From: Moesziomyces globuligerus
Taxonomy: Eukaryota; Basidiomycota; Ustilaginomycetes; Ustilaginales; Ustilaginaceae
Length of the DNA stretch: 64,000 nt
Assembly: GCA_030849465.1 (NCBI GenBank)
Contig: JARVLF010000020.1
Location: forward strand, 62,001-126,000
Direction: 5' to 3'
The position numbers and the translations under genes are program-made. Positions within the stretch are counted from its first letter, which is position 1. Each line of letters begins with the position of its first letter. A model generated the notes under the pieces. The model saw only the letters and a program-made list of their open reading frames with translations, ran no database searches and was not told where the DNA came from. Below, piece after piece: positions 17,815-27,743 of this stretch.

Positions 17815-19476
17815 ATGCCCGAGCCTATCACCACACCAAAGTCTACGGCCACCACCCCCGCGGTGCCAGTCAAGGCGTCTGCTTCGGCCGCTGCCGGATC
17901 GAGCACCATGGACGAGGTCTTCCGTTCGCTCGGCCTCGCGGCGCCTGGCTCGCGCATGGAGGGTGTCTTTGACGGCGAGTGGAAGCACGGCGCCGGCGCC
18001 GACACGCTCACCTCGACCAACCCTGCCACGGGCGCCAAGCTCGCCACCGTCTCGTCGGCCACCGCTGCTCAGGTCAAGGACGTCATCGCCGCAGCCCACA
18101 AGGCGCAGCGCGAGTTTGCTCGCGTCCCCGCTGCCACCCGTGGCGCCGTGATGAAGGACATCTGCAACGCTTACATCCACCACAAGGACGCGCTCGGCGC
18201 CCTCATCTCGTACGAGATGGGCAAGGTGCTCTCCGAGGGCAAGGGTGAGGTGCAGGAGGTCATCGACGTCGCCGACATGGCCGTCGGCCTCTCCCGCTCC
18301 ATCCAGGGCAGCGTGCTCCCTTCCGAGCGCCCCGGCCACGTGATCTACGAGATCCCCAACCCTCTCGGCCTCGTCGGCGTCATCACCGCCTTCAACTTCC
18401 CCGTCGCCGTGCATGGCTGGAACTTCTGCCTCTCCTTCGTCTGCGGCAACGCCACGCTCTGGAAGCCCAGCCCCACCACGCCTCTCACCGCCATCGCCAC
18501 CACCAAGCTCATCGTCGAGGTGCTCAAGAAGCACAGCCTTCCCCCCGCCCTCGCCGCGCTGGTTTGCGGCGATGTCGAGACCGGTCAGACGCTCACCCGC
18601 GACGAACGCATCCAGCTCACCAGCTTCACCGGATCCGAGCACATTGGCAAGCTCGTTGCTCAGGACGTTGCCGGCCGTCTCGGAAAGATCCTTCTCGAGC
18701 TCGGCGGCAACAACGCCGCCATTGTGCTCGACGATGCCGACCTCGAGCTCGCCGTGCCCGCCGTCGCCTTTGCCGCCGTCGGCACCGCCGGTCAGCGATG
18801 CACCACCACCCGCCGCCTCCTCCTGCAGCGTGGTGTCGCCGACAAGTTTCTCGAGCGCCTCGTCAAGTTCTACACCTCGCTCCAGCAGAAGGGTCTCATC
18901 GGCGACCCCACCGACTCGTCGGTGCTTTGCGGCCCGCTCCACTCGCAGCGTGCCGTCGCCAAGTACTGGGAGACGCTCGACACCATCCGCTCCTCGGGCG
19001 GCAAGATCATCTTTGGTCCCGAGTCTCCCTCTTCGCCCGGTATCGCCTCGCACCTGGTCGAGAGCCAGGGCAACTATGTGCTTCCCGCCATCACCATGCC
19101 TGCCTCGAGCACCGACAAGGTGTTCCAGGAGGAGGTCTTTGCGCCCATCCTCAACGTGGCTGTCTTTGACACGCTCGAGGAGGCCATCGCGCTCAACAAC
19201 TCGGTGCGCCAGGGCCTCTCGAGCAGCCTCTTCACCACGCGCCTGACCAACATCGGCGAGTGGCAGGGCAGCCTCGGCAGCGACTGCGGCATTGTCAATG
19301 TCAACGTCAGCACCTCGGGCGCCGAGGTCGGCGCCGGCTTTGGCGGCAACAAGGCCACCGGTTGGGGCCGCGAGTGCGGCGGCGACGCCTGGAAGCAGTA
19401 CTGCAGATGGGCCACCAGCACCGTCAACTACTCGTCCCAGGTCGCCCTCGCCCAGGGCGTCAAGTTTGACGCGTAG
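17815..19476 (+). CDS. ALDH7-family alpha-aminoadipic semialdehyde dehydrogenase (antiquitin-like)
   Basis: 553 aa from the ATG at 17815, single exon. It aligns by eye along its length with antiquitin (ALDH7A1): FDGEW, EMGKVLSEGKGEVQEVIDVADMAVGLSR, TAFNFPVAVHGWN, the LELGGNN motif with general-base E295, GTAGQRCTTTRR with catalytic C329, and the family-specific SGAEVGAGFGGNKATG...DAWKQY ending. The enzyme oxidises alpha-aminoadipic semialdehyde (formed from lysine via saccharopine or pipecolate) to 2-aminoadipate with NAD+. It may also act on other aldehydes. The first 30 residues are a Pro/Thr/Ala-rich extension without a clear targeting signal. After one transamination, its product becomes the substrate of the divergently transcribed HglS-type enzyme. 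Confidence 0.93.
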   Translation: MPEPITTPKSTATTPAVPVKASASAAAGSSTMDEVFRSLGLAAPGSRMEGVFDGEWKHGAGADTLTSTNPATGAKLATVSSATAAQVKDVIAAAHKAQREFARVPAATRGAVMKDICNAYIHHKDALGALISYEMGKVLSEGKGEVQEVIDVADMAVGLSRSIQGSVLPSERPGHVIYEIPNPLGLVGVITAFNFPVAVHGWNFCLSFVCGNATLWKPSPTTPLTAIATTKLIVEVLKKHSLPPALAALVCGDVETGQTLTRDERIQLTSFTGSEHIGKLVAQDVAGRLGKILLELGGNNAAIVLDDADLELAVPAVAFAAVGTAGQRCTTTRRLLLQRGVADKFLERLVKFYTSLQQKGLIGDPTDSSVLCGPLHSQRAVAKYWETLDTIRSSGGKIIFGPESPSSPGIASHLVESQGNYVLPAITMPASSTDKVFQEEVFAPILNVAVFDTLEEAIALNNSVRQGLSSSLFTTRLTNIGEWQGSLGSDCGIVNVNVSTSGAEVGAGFGGNKATGWGRECGGDAWKQYCRWATSTVNYSSQVALAQGVKFDA

Positions 19477-22242
19477 CCCGTGGGCGCGGTGGGGAATAGT
19501 GAAAATGTACAATGTATCCAATGCTTTCCTTGCGTGTGCGTCTGGCTTCTTTGAGCTTCCGGCTGTTGGCCTTGTCGCTGCGGCGGCGCATGTCATGTGG
19601 AGCTGTTTCTGCGTGTGGGGCTGCAGGAGGGGTGGCAACCTCTTCGTCCTCACACCGTACTTGTACCAGTACTGCAACTGTACCATGCATGCAAAGCTTC
19701 ACTGTGTGCGTCTGGCTTCTTTGAGCTTCCGGCTATTGTCATTGTTGGCATGACTCGCCTGGATTCACCGTCCTCGATCCGTTCGCTCCTCTGCAAGCGC
19801 TTCTGCTGGCATGGTCAGCACGTCCAGCATTGTGTTCTTCAGCCCTGGCGCATGTACTCTGCACGGAAGGTTGGTACCTGCGTGTGGGGTTACGGCCACG
19901 GCTTGGTCCCGCCATCCTCACCCTGTTTGCTCCTCTGCAAGCAAGCAAGTCTGCTGGTGTGGCCTATACGCACGACTTGGTGCCCCCAGCAATGTCCTAT
20001 GTACTGTGCACATGAGGCTCGTTTCCACGTGTGGATTCGCGCCCTTGGGACACCCACACCGTTCTCGTTCTGTTGGCTCCCCTTGCAAGCGGCTGGTGGG
20101 TCCGATTACCCGCTGGTACTCCAGCTCTGGCGCATACAGTACGCACGTAAGGTTCGTACCTGCGTGCAAGGCTGCAGGAGCGATCACGACCTCTGCGTCC
20201 TATTGTACTTGTACCCCTTGCCCCTTTTGATGCGTAGCCAGCAAGCGTGTACAGAAGTATCGAAAGTGTACCATGTGCCGGCAGCTTTCCTCGCGTGTGC
20301 GCCTGGCTTCTGTAAGCTCCCGTCTGTTGGTCTTGTGGCTACGGGCCCCCTGGTGTCTCCTCCTATGGCGCATAAGCTCTGTGCAGAAGGTTCGTACCTG
20401 CGTGCAGGTTTGCGGCCTCGCGGCGCTCACTCCACTTACTCCTCTGCTGGTGTGGTTGCTGGTGTTCTAGCTCTGGACGCATTTGACCCACATGTGCGGC
20501 TTGTACCATTGTGGTACAACTGCGGCCACGGGGTGCTTCCACCATCCTACTGCCCCCCTTGGTTCGGAGCCAGCCCGCGTGCAGGAAGTATCGGGCATGC
20601 ATCAAGTGTCTGCAGTTTGCTTGCATATGAGTTTGGTCTCTGTCGGCCTGTTGCCCGTTCGTCTCGTCGGCACGACCGGATGTTGAAGCTCCGGCTCATG
20701 TGACCTGCACAAGGGGCCACGCCCTGGTAGTGCTCTTGTTCGATCAGATCCGTCTTCTGACACTGGATAGAAGCGACCACCCGTTGTGTTTGTGCTGTTG
20801 ACCTTCAGCCCCAAACAAGGTCGGGAAAGGTGGTGGGTGGGGCTTGCTTGGCGTGTACCTTTGGACACGTCTGAGAGGTCTGCCAACAGTGGTCGTCCTC
20901 ACCTAGACAGTCTGAGGAGCGGGAAACCGAAGTGGAGAGTGGGAGCACCAGCTGCATCCGCGTGCCGATCTCACTCGGCCTCTGTAAAGGCGTCCGGTGG
21001 TGAGCGAGTATTCCAGCTCTGCCGCCTGATGTGGTCACCCTAAACGAGGTCGTCTCATCGCCAGGGCTGGCGGAGAGAGAGCACATGGACCTGAGATGCG
21101 TCTGCGCATGTTGTCATGCTGGACTGTACCACACAACTACACACAAGCGTAGGGCTCTGCTTTTCCGATCAGACTTTTTCTCATCGCCGTTGCTAAGCAG
21201 GTTCTGGAGGGGCTCCGGCTCAGGTCGCCGTCCCTGCTGGCGTGTTCCCCAGTGCGAGGTAGGTACCGGCATGCTGTGTTGAACACGGAACGCTTCCACC
21301 ATACTGATCGCACTTGCCACGCTACAAGTGGTGATGGTCGGGCGACCCGACTCCTCAGATTAATCCCATGGTAGTCTCATACGCATCGTCTCACTTGTGC
21401 ATAGGCGACCATCATCACAGTCCTTCGGCCAAACCAGATTGTGGTCGCCATCGTCATGCTTGCGTGCCAATCGACTCTACGAGCCTCGTGCCGCAGGCGG
21501 GCACGCAGCTCTCCAACATGCGCTGTATCGGCTCAGCTCCAGCGCAGGTGGCGCCTCGCTACCAGCCTGAACCGCGGCCATAGTTCCGGCTCAGACCGCA
21601 TTCGCCCTTGGCGCGGTCTACACCGGTTCTTGCGATTGTGATGACCACGGTACGTCGGTCGCTACGAAGCGCAGCGTAAACGATGCTGTAGAGTGCTGCC
21701 TCCATCTCAGGCAAACAGGTTATTTTTCTCACAGCCTGCGGTGTTCCCAGCTTTCCCTACGTGGAGGTCAGGTCCCCGTGGTGATTTCGGGTCCCTCAGC
21801 GCAGCTCCTGGAACGCAGTGAGCATCCTTCTGCCAGCCTCGATCGTGCACGAGGCGCAGGAGAACGCGGATGGCATCAACAACCGTCTGGCGCTGCAGAT
21901 GGCTAGCGAGCCCACTGTCCGGAGTACAGTCGGCCACGTTCTATCCGCGTCTACCTCAGCAGATCCATCGACGGCTCATCGACGTCGCGGCAATGGCGCG
22001 GTCTCGCGCCGCTCCGGATCGCTTTAAACTCTCGAAAGGGGCGCGGAGGAGGACGACGGCGACGCTGACGACGAGTTCCTCGTTCACCCTTCGAGCCATT
22101 TGCGTCATTTTCAGCTACGGTGGCACGGACGGCATCGACCACCAGCCTTGACGTGGGGGAAGGAAAGTATCTGCTCGAGAGTGCTCACACGATCTGTCCA
22201 AAGCCAAATGAGAGTGCGACGTTTGAAATTGAAAACCTTGTT
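19477..22242. other. 2.8 kb gene-free tract with degenerate repeats
   Basis: This stretch is visibly less GC-rich and less codon-like than its surroundings. The left part (to about 20.6 kb) is a degenerate repeat array. The right part (20.7-22.2 kb) is unique sequence with only short frames. I see no transposase, reverse transcriptase, tRNA or rRNA signature. It could be an old, decayed mobile-element insertion or a non-coding RNA region. Confidence 0.5.
19500..20560. repeat. degenerate tandem/dispersed repeat array
   Basis: Two related modules recur. Module A (GTGTGCGTCTGGCTTCTTTG core plus flanks) occurs as identical 31-bp copies at 19534-19564 and 19704-19734 and as a diverged copy near 20293-20325. 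Module B (core GGTTCGTACCTGCGTG) recurs near 19607, 19850, 20005, 20135, 20375 and 20490 with increasing divergence, each copy followed by a C/T-rich stretch such as CTGCTCCTCTGCAAGC. A 317-codon open frame (19750-20703) crosses the array, but it changes frame relative to the repeat modules and is probably fortuitous. Confidence 0.65.
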
Positions 22243-24387
22243 CTACAACGCTTCGCCGTCAAGATCCTCCTCTTGCTCGTCCTCGCCAACGATGCGGCCG
22301 GGATCTGGATCGAGCGCCTCGCCGTCGACATCCTCCTCATCTTGCTGGTCGGTTGCTACATGTCCGGTCTCTTCCAAGGCCTCACCGTCGACATGCTCGT
22401 CGCTGCACGCTGCTGCGAAGCTCATTGCAGGCATGGCGGGAGGACGGTCGAATAGACTGCGCAGCCGGTCAAGGACGTGAGGGGCGACGACGATCCAGCC
22501 GTCCCAGACGTCGACGAGGGCACGAACCTTGGCACTGAACTCCTCGCGCTTGATCCTGCCAGCAAAGCTGCGCGCGACGTGTCCGAGATGGGCAAAGACG
22601 AGCGGCAACTGTGCCTCGATGGCAGCGCGGTAACGCCAGGCATTCGAGACGGGCGAGCCCGAGTTGTGCAGCACATCGGACAGCGCATAGAGCCGAGCGA
22701 GTTTGCGGGGCACGGGCGTACGTGGCTGCAGCAGCGCATTCGTCATCAGCGCGACGATCTGAGCATAGTTAGCTGCATGGTCGAGGGCAAACGCCGTAAT
22801 GCGCGCAATGCGTTCCCTCCGAAGCGTCAATCCTCGCAGCATGGCCAGCAACCTCCGATGCGCACGCGGCCCTAGCGGTTGCACCGCAGCCGCGGCGCGC
22901 GGTCGACGCTGCTGCTGCATCGATTCGGACTCTTCACCCGAGTCGGTCGAGTAGAGCTCATCGCTGCCCGTATCGGCGAAATCCTCCGGCGCCCGTGGCT
23001 CTGGCAACTCGCGGCGATGGTGGAGGATGAGCTTGGGCACGACGCTCCGGCTACCCGAGGCAGCAGCAGCTTCGACCTCGTCGGCAGCACGCGGCGCAGC
23101 GCGCGGATACATGGCGCGCCGAGGCAGCGACACGGGCTTCCCCCAGCTGAGCTTGACGCGCACTCCACCCCACAGTGCACCATCGGCCTGCTTGAAGGCG
23201 TATTCGGCATCGTCGCGCGTCATGTACGCCACAAAGCCCGTAAGCCCGCCCGCGCGCTCGCGAGCCTCGCCTCGAGGCCACATGATCTTGACCGTGGCCA
23301 CGTCGCCCCACGCTGCAAAGAAGTCGGCAACGCCGCGTTCGTCGATGCTGGGTGGCAGGTTGACGATGCAGATGTTGGTGGTCAGCGCCTCGCTGCCGGC
23401 GGCAGGCCGCGAACCGCGCCGGAGCGTCTCGTGCGCGAGCAGCGTCGAGATCGACGTGTTGGTCTCGGACGCGAGCGTGGCGAGGCGCGACTCGCGCTCC
23501 GCCTGTTCGGTCTGAAGCTCGCTGAGAAACGACGACATGGCCTGGCGCTTGCGCTTGTTCGGCGCCTCTTTGCGCGCCGCGTTCGACCCCTGCGTCGGCG
23601 ACTCCTGGGCGCCTCTCCCCTTGCCAAGGTCTTGTTGGTCATCATCCTCATCGTCTCCAAATGCGTTGGCGATCCGATTCCGCGGTACGACTTGTGCTGG
23701 ATCCGAGGCCTCGGACTGAGCGGGAGGGGCGGTGCGGGCGGCGACGTACGCCTTGCCGCCTGCGTCGACGAAAGCAGCGGGCTTGTTGGTAGAGACGCTC
23801 GGTTGGCTGCGCTGACCGCGCGGGTCGTCGGAGCCATCGCCGCCCATGGCGGCGACAAACTCGTCGTAGGCGCGTGCGGCGTCGTGTTCGGCCTGCTTCT
23901 GCTTGCGCTCCTCGGCCTCGCGCTCGCGCTGGACGCGCGACTTGAGCTTGCCGGCGCCGTGTTGAAACTTGTCACGCTTGAGCTGCTCGGCGAGCCTGAT
24001 CTCGCTCTGCGAGTGTGAGCGCGATGTCTGCTGCTGCTGCGCACGGAGGTAGGCGAGCACCTCCTTGTCGGGTTCGGGCGAGGGCGTGCGCGTCGGCCTT
24101 ACGAATGGAGGCTGCGATGGCGCGTGTGGGGGGCGCGAGAGCAGGGGTGGTGGTCCGACGGGGCGTGGAGGGCGATGAGTGGAGTCTGCAGCATGGTAGG
24201 GTTGATTTGGTCGGGAGCTTCGCGGGTCGAGGGATGGCTGTGGGATGCCGGCCTTGGGTGCGTGGCGCGCATTAGGATGGCTAGAAGCGGCGTCTGGGGG
24301 AAGCGAGTAGTCGAGGTCATCGCCGTCGTCGTCTACACCGAGGTCGAGGCGGCGAGCATGACCGCCTGTGCCTCGCCACGCTGACAT
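22243..24387 (-). CDS. SR140/U2SURP-like U2 snRNP-associated splicing factor (RRM plus CID)
   Basis: 714 aa from the ATG at 24387 (MSAWRG); the frame is open further upstream, but that part is not conserved. The first 330 residues are disordered with charged Arg/Lys/Glu stretches. An RRM follows (about 335-420: NICIVNLPPSIDERGVADFF; GLTGFVAYMTRDDAEYAF). A CID-type helical domain comes next (about 505-645), beginning RRLLAMLRGLTLRRERI and containing RKLARLYALSDVLHNSG, which closely resembles SR140. The SURP motif found between RRM and CID in animal SR140 is not visible; that 85-residue linker is acidic and low complexity. The C-terminus carries three copies of an E-x-V/L-DGEAL motif. A role in early spliceosome assembly with U2 snRNP is inferred from the family. 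Confidence 0.8.
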   Translation of the reverse strand: MSAWRGTGGHARRLDLGVDDDGDDLDYSLPPDAASSHPNARHAPKAGIPQPSLDPRSSRPNQPYHAADSTHRPPRPVGPPPLLSRPPHAPSQPPFVRPTRTPSPEPDKEVLAYLRAQQQQTSRSHSQSEIRLAEQLKRDKFQHGAGKLKSRVQREREAEERKQKQAEHDAARAYDEFVAAMGGDGSDDPRGQRSQPSVSTNKPAAFVDAGGKAYVAARTAPPAQSEASDPAQVVPRNRIANAFGDDEDDDQQDLGKGRGAQESPTQGSNAARKEAPNKRKRQAMSSFLSELQTEQAERESRLATLASETNTSISTLLAHETLRRGSRPAAGSEALTTNICIVNLPPSIDERGVADFFAAWGDVATVKIMWPRGEARERAGGLTGFVAYMTRDDAEYAFKQADGALWGGVRVKLSWGKPVSLPRRAMYPRAAPRAADEVEAAAASGSRSVVPKLILHHRRELPEPRAPEDFADTGSDELYSTDSGEESESMQQQRRPRAAAAVQPLGPRAHRRLLAMLRGLTLRRERIARITAFALDHAANYAQIVALMTNALLQPRTPVPRKLARLYALSDVLHNSGSPVSNAWRYRAAIEAQLPLVFAHLGHVARSFAGRIKREEFSAKVRALVDVWDGWIVVAPHVLDRLRSLFDRPPAMPAMSFAAACSDEHVDGEALEETGHVATDQQDEEDVDGEALDPDPGRIVGEDEQEEDLDGEAL

Positions 24388-25580
24388 GGTGGCTGCGCAG
24401 TGACGAGGAGGAGGACGAGGAGGATGTGGTGGAAACGTCGAACGAAGTGCTTGGCTCTTGCAGCTGCACTTTACTGGACCCTGAAATCGGGCCGAGCGGG
24501 CGAGCGAGCTGAGTGGAGGCGGCTGCGGTTGTGCGCATTTCGGCCGACAGAAATCACGCAACAACATTTCCACCTTCCGGCCGCGCCTGGTGCGAGGAAG
24601 AAAAAAAAGAGGAAAAGCTTGCGAAGTGAGCGAAAGTACAAAAGACGATGGTGAGCTGAGGATCCTCGTTCCTTTCCTCTTTAACGCAAAGTCGTGCCCC
24701 TGTAGGAGGGGGTACGCACCCCGTCCACAATAAAAGCACCTCTTCGCACTGGCAGACCCCCTTCGCAGAAGGGCGGACCGCCGAGGACCGTACGAGGCCG
24801 TAATGCTGGATGGAGATCCACACCACCAACCAAACGCGCGGCTGCCGACCTTTGCCGCTATCGGTGCATCGACCCGAGCTCGGCTCTCCCCGGACACGGC
24901 GATTCTGTTCTCGTTTGATTCACGTCGAGCTTGTAGGACGATGAGCACGCCCGTGGGGGGGCTGGGCCGGCGTCGATGCGTCGGGCGAAACGGCAGACGC
25001 GCGGGTGCGACGATGGGAATGGGTGCGTCGTAGGCTCAGGTACGCCCTTCGTGGCGATCCGATGGCCTGGGACGCAAGTTCTCGTTGTACATTCCTCCGC
25101 CCTTTCTCCCTTTCCCTTTCTTCTCCCTTTCTTTCCCTAGCCCCTCCCCGTTTGTCTCTGTAATCCGGCTTTGTTCTGCTCGACTCCATGTCAATGGCAA
25201 CACGTATGCTTTCAGTATGCTTCTCTGCGTGTGCTGTGTAGCTGATTGTGCTCGGCTTTGGTCGCACCAAAGAGGTCTGCGATGGGTGAATCATCTGAGA
25301 GCTCATCTGTATTCGTGTTAAGCAGATGAGGACGAGGGATGATGAGGTTGCGAAGGTTGGAATTGGCTAAAACTGTTGCTATGGACGACGTAACAAATTT
25401 GCGCTGCGCTTGGCCTCCTCGGCTGCTTGCACTCGAAGGTTGGATTGGACCCTGACCGACTCAGCCGCGGCTGGCCTCCACTCTGTGACTCTCGAGCCCA
25501 CTCCCACCATCTGTCCTCGCACTGCCCTCGCAGGCGCCACGGTGCTGCTCCACTCCGCGCGAGCATTGCAGTTCACCACG
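24388..25580. promoter_or_regulatory. divergent region between SR140-like and Mgs1-like genes
   Basis: 1.2 kb with no convincing gene. Around 24705-24785 there is a cluster of short perfect inverted repeats: GGGGT-ACGC-ACCCC, CCCTTC-GCA-GAAGGG and GGCGG-A-CCGCC. A pyrimidine-rich tract lies at 25097-25150. The frame of the Mgs1 gene stays open upstream to 25410 without similarity. Confidence 0.45.
24709..24782. other. cluster of three short inverted repeats
   Basis: Perfect stems at 24709-24722, 24759-24773 and 24772-24782. They might form hairpins in a transcript or serve as protein sites. I could not match the region to any known snRNA, snoRNA or SRP RNA. Confidence 0.35.
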
Positions 25581-27593
25581 ATGAGCTCCGCATCGCAGCT
25601 GGTCGAGTGTCCCAGTTGTCAGTTGCGCCTTCCTCTGACCCAACTCAATCCGCATCTCGACCGCTGCCTCTCGGACCCTGAACCCGCCCCCTCCTCCACC
25701 ACCACCGCCGCTGCTGTGGCTACGACCGAGAAATGGAACGGCATCTTTGGCGCACGGTCGGCAGACAACAGCGCAGCGCCAGCCGCGTCTCCACGAGGAA
25801 GCAAGCGTCAGAATGGTGCGATCACCGAGACGATTCCACGCACGCCACCCACCGCACAGCAGCCACCAGCGGCGGATCCCAGCATCAAGCGACACAAGCC
25901 CGACACGCCCACGGTCAGCGCGAACGATGACCATCTGACGCCGTCCCGATCCCATCTGGGCCAAACGCAGGCTTTTGGTCTCAGCGGCAGCAGCAACGGC
26001 AGCTCTGGTACCTCCACTTCGCGCAGCCGGGTCGATGCTGCCAAGCCGTTTGCCGAACGCATGCGACCGCAGTCGTTGGACGAGTACGTCGGCCAGCGCG
26101 ACATCGTCGACGGTCCACTCAAGATGCTGCTTCGGCAGGGCAGGATCCCGTCCATGATCCTCTGGGGACCGCCGGGAACGGGAAAGACGACGCTGGCACG
26201 GCTGCTCGCCCGGTCGGCCTCGCCCTCGGCGAACACGTCGTCGAGCTCGAACGCGCCACCTCCGCATCGCTTCGTCGAGATCTCGGCGACCAACTCGGGC
26301 ACGGCGGACGTCAAGAAGATCATGGACGAGGCGCTGCATCGGCTGCAGCTCACGGGCCAGCGTACGCTGCTCTTTATCGACGAGATCCAACGCTTCACGC
26401 GCGCGCAGCAGGACGTGTTTCTGCCCGCGGTGGAGAAGGGCCAGATCGTGCTCGTAGCAGCGACGACCGAGAATCCGTCGTTTCGGCTGCAGAGCGCGCT
26501 CATCTCGCGCATGCGCGTGTTTGTGCTCACCAAGCTGAGCGTCGACGAGTGCTGCGAGGTGCTGCGCAACGCGCTGGCGTGCGTCGAGCGCGAGCACGCC
26601 GACGATCCCGACCACACCGAGCGTAGCATCGCACGCCACATTGACGACGACCTGGTGCGGTGGATCGCCAACATGGCCGATGGCGATGCGCGGACGGCGC
26701 TGGGCGCGCTGGAGCTTGCGCTGTCCACGACGGATGCGAGCGTCTCGTCGGCAGAGAACGTTGCGCGGCTCAAGACGGCGCTCAAGCGGACGGCGCTCCA
26801 GTACGACCGCACGGGCGACATGCACTACGACACGATCTCGGCGCTGCACAAGTCGATCCGCGGCTCGGACGCCGATGCGGCGCTGTACTGGTTGGCGAGG
26901 ATGGTGTGTTCGGGCGACGATCCGCTGTTCATCGCGCGGCGACTCATCGTCGCGGCCTCGGAGGACATTGACTCGCTCGCGGCGATCCAGATGGCTACAG
27001 CCACGTACCAAGCCTGTCAGGTGGTGGGGCTGCCCGAGTGTGGCGAGAACCTGGCGCAGTGCGTCGTCTTTCTGGCCGAACAACCCAAGAGCACGCGCTC
27101 GTACCGCGCCTGGAAGAAGGCCAAGGCGCTCGTCGAAGGTGGCTACAACCACCCCGTGCCGCTGCACATCCGCAACGCGCCGACCAAGCTCATGAAAGAC
27201 ATCGGATACGGTAAGGAGTATCGGTACGAGCCGCGGTTTGCGCATCCGGTGCATCAGGACTTTCTGCCACCGCAGCTCGAGGGGACGCGTTTCCTCTCGC
27301 CCCCGCCGCAAGATGCATCCGACAGCTCGGCGGAAGCGATGGGCGCGCAGCTGAAGAAGGAGGATTTCCACCACACGAGCATGCAGCATGTCATGCCGAG
27401 CACGGCGGGCGTAGGACCCGGATCGTGCCAGCGCATCTTTGAACTGGGCGCGCGCTCGGTCGATCTCGACCTGCTCGACGAGTGGCAGACCAAACGCAAC
27501 GGCGGCCGCGAATGGAGCGGCAGACAACGGCTTCTAGCGCTCCTGGCCGAGCAGGCGGACAAGGAGGAGCCACGGAGCGAGTCGCGATACTAG
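25581..27593 (+). CDS. MGS1: WRNIP1/Mgs1/RarA-type AAA ATPase with UBZ zinc finger
   Basis: 670 aa from the ATG at 25581, which places the N-terminal UBZ finger (C10, C13, H25, C29) directly at the start, as in the family. After a disordered linker the RarA core begins at FAERMRPQSLDEYVGQRDIV (157-176). It has Walker A GPPGTGKT (196-203), Walker B LLFIDEIQRF (about 263-272) and the sensor segment ATTENPSFRLQSALISR. The C-terminal MgsA domain includes ALHKSIRGSDADAALYWLARM and the final RAWKKAKALVEGGYNHPVPLHIRNAPTKLMKDIGYG block. The protein acts at stalled replication forks and binds ubiquitinated PCNA in yeast and human. A 60-residue C-terminal tail is lineage-specific. Confidence 0.92.
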   Translation: MSSASQLVECPSCQLRLPLTQLNPHLDRCLSDPEPAPSSTTTAAAVATTEKWNGIFGARSADNSAAPAASPRGSKRQNGAITETIPRTPPTAQQPPAADPSIKRHKPDTPTVSANDDHLTPSRSHLGQTQAFGLSGSSNGSSGTSTSRSRVDAAKPFAERMRPQSLDEYVGQRDIVDGPLKMLLRQGRIPSMILWGPPGTGKTTLARLLARSASPSANTSSSSNAPPPHRFVEISATNSGTADVKKIMDEALHRLQLTGQRTLLFIDEIQRFTRAQQDVFLPAVEKGQIVLVAATTENPSFRLQSALISRMRVFVLTKLSVDECCEVLRNALACVEREHADDPDHTERSIARHIDDDLVRWIANMADGDARTALGALELALSTTDASVSSAENVARLKTALKRTALQYDRTGDMHYDTISALHKSIRGSDADAALYWLARMVCSGDDPLFIARRLIVAASEDIDSLAAIQMATATYQACQVVGLPECGENLAQCVVFLAEQPKSTRSYRAWKKAKALVEGGYNHPVPLHIRNAPTKLMKDIGYGKEYRYEPRFAHPVHQDFLPPQLEGTRFLSPPPQDASDSSAEAMGAQLKKEDFHHTSMQHVMPSTAGVGPGSCQRIFELGARSVDLDLLDEWQTKRNGGREWSGRQRLLALLAEQADKEEPRSESRY

Positions 27594-27743
27594 ACTGCGG
27601 TGCGCACCGTGATATTTACATCACTTCAGCCTAGTTTTCGGACAGAGCATAAGCGTTACAAAGAGACAGAGAGAGAAAAGGGGGGGGGGGGGGAGGTGCG
27701 TCCATAGGCTGCTATCGAGGGGAGGGGTGGGGAGGGGGAAGAT
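27594..27743. other. convergent 3' spacer with poly-G run
   Basis: Short region between the stop codons of the Mgs1 and RER1 genes. It contains a run of about 13 G near 27680-27692. Confidence 0.5.

Noticed and set aside
17668..19686. 672-codon frame antisense to the ALDH7 gene
   Set aside because: Composition (Gly, Asp, Val, Arg) is what the reverse of a GC3-rich ALDH gene gives; no motif supports it.
19750..20703. 317-codon open frame through the repeat array
   Set aside because: Repeat modules occur in different frames along it, the composition is Cys/Trp/Leu-rich and there is no domain. Probably fortuitous.
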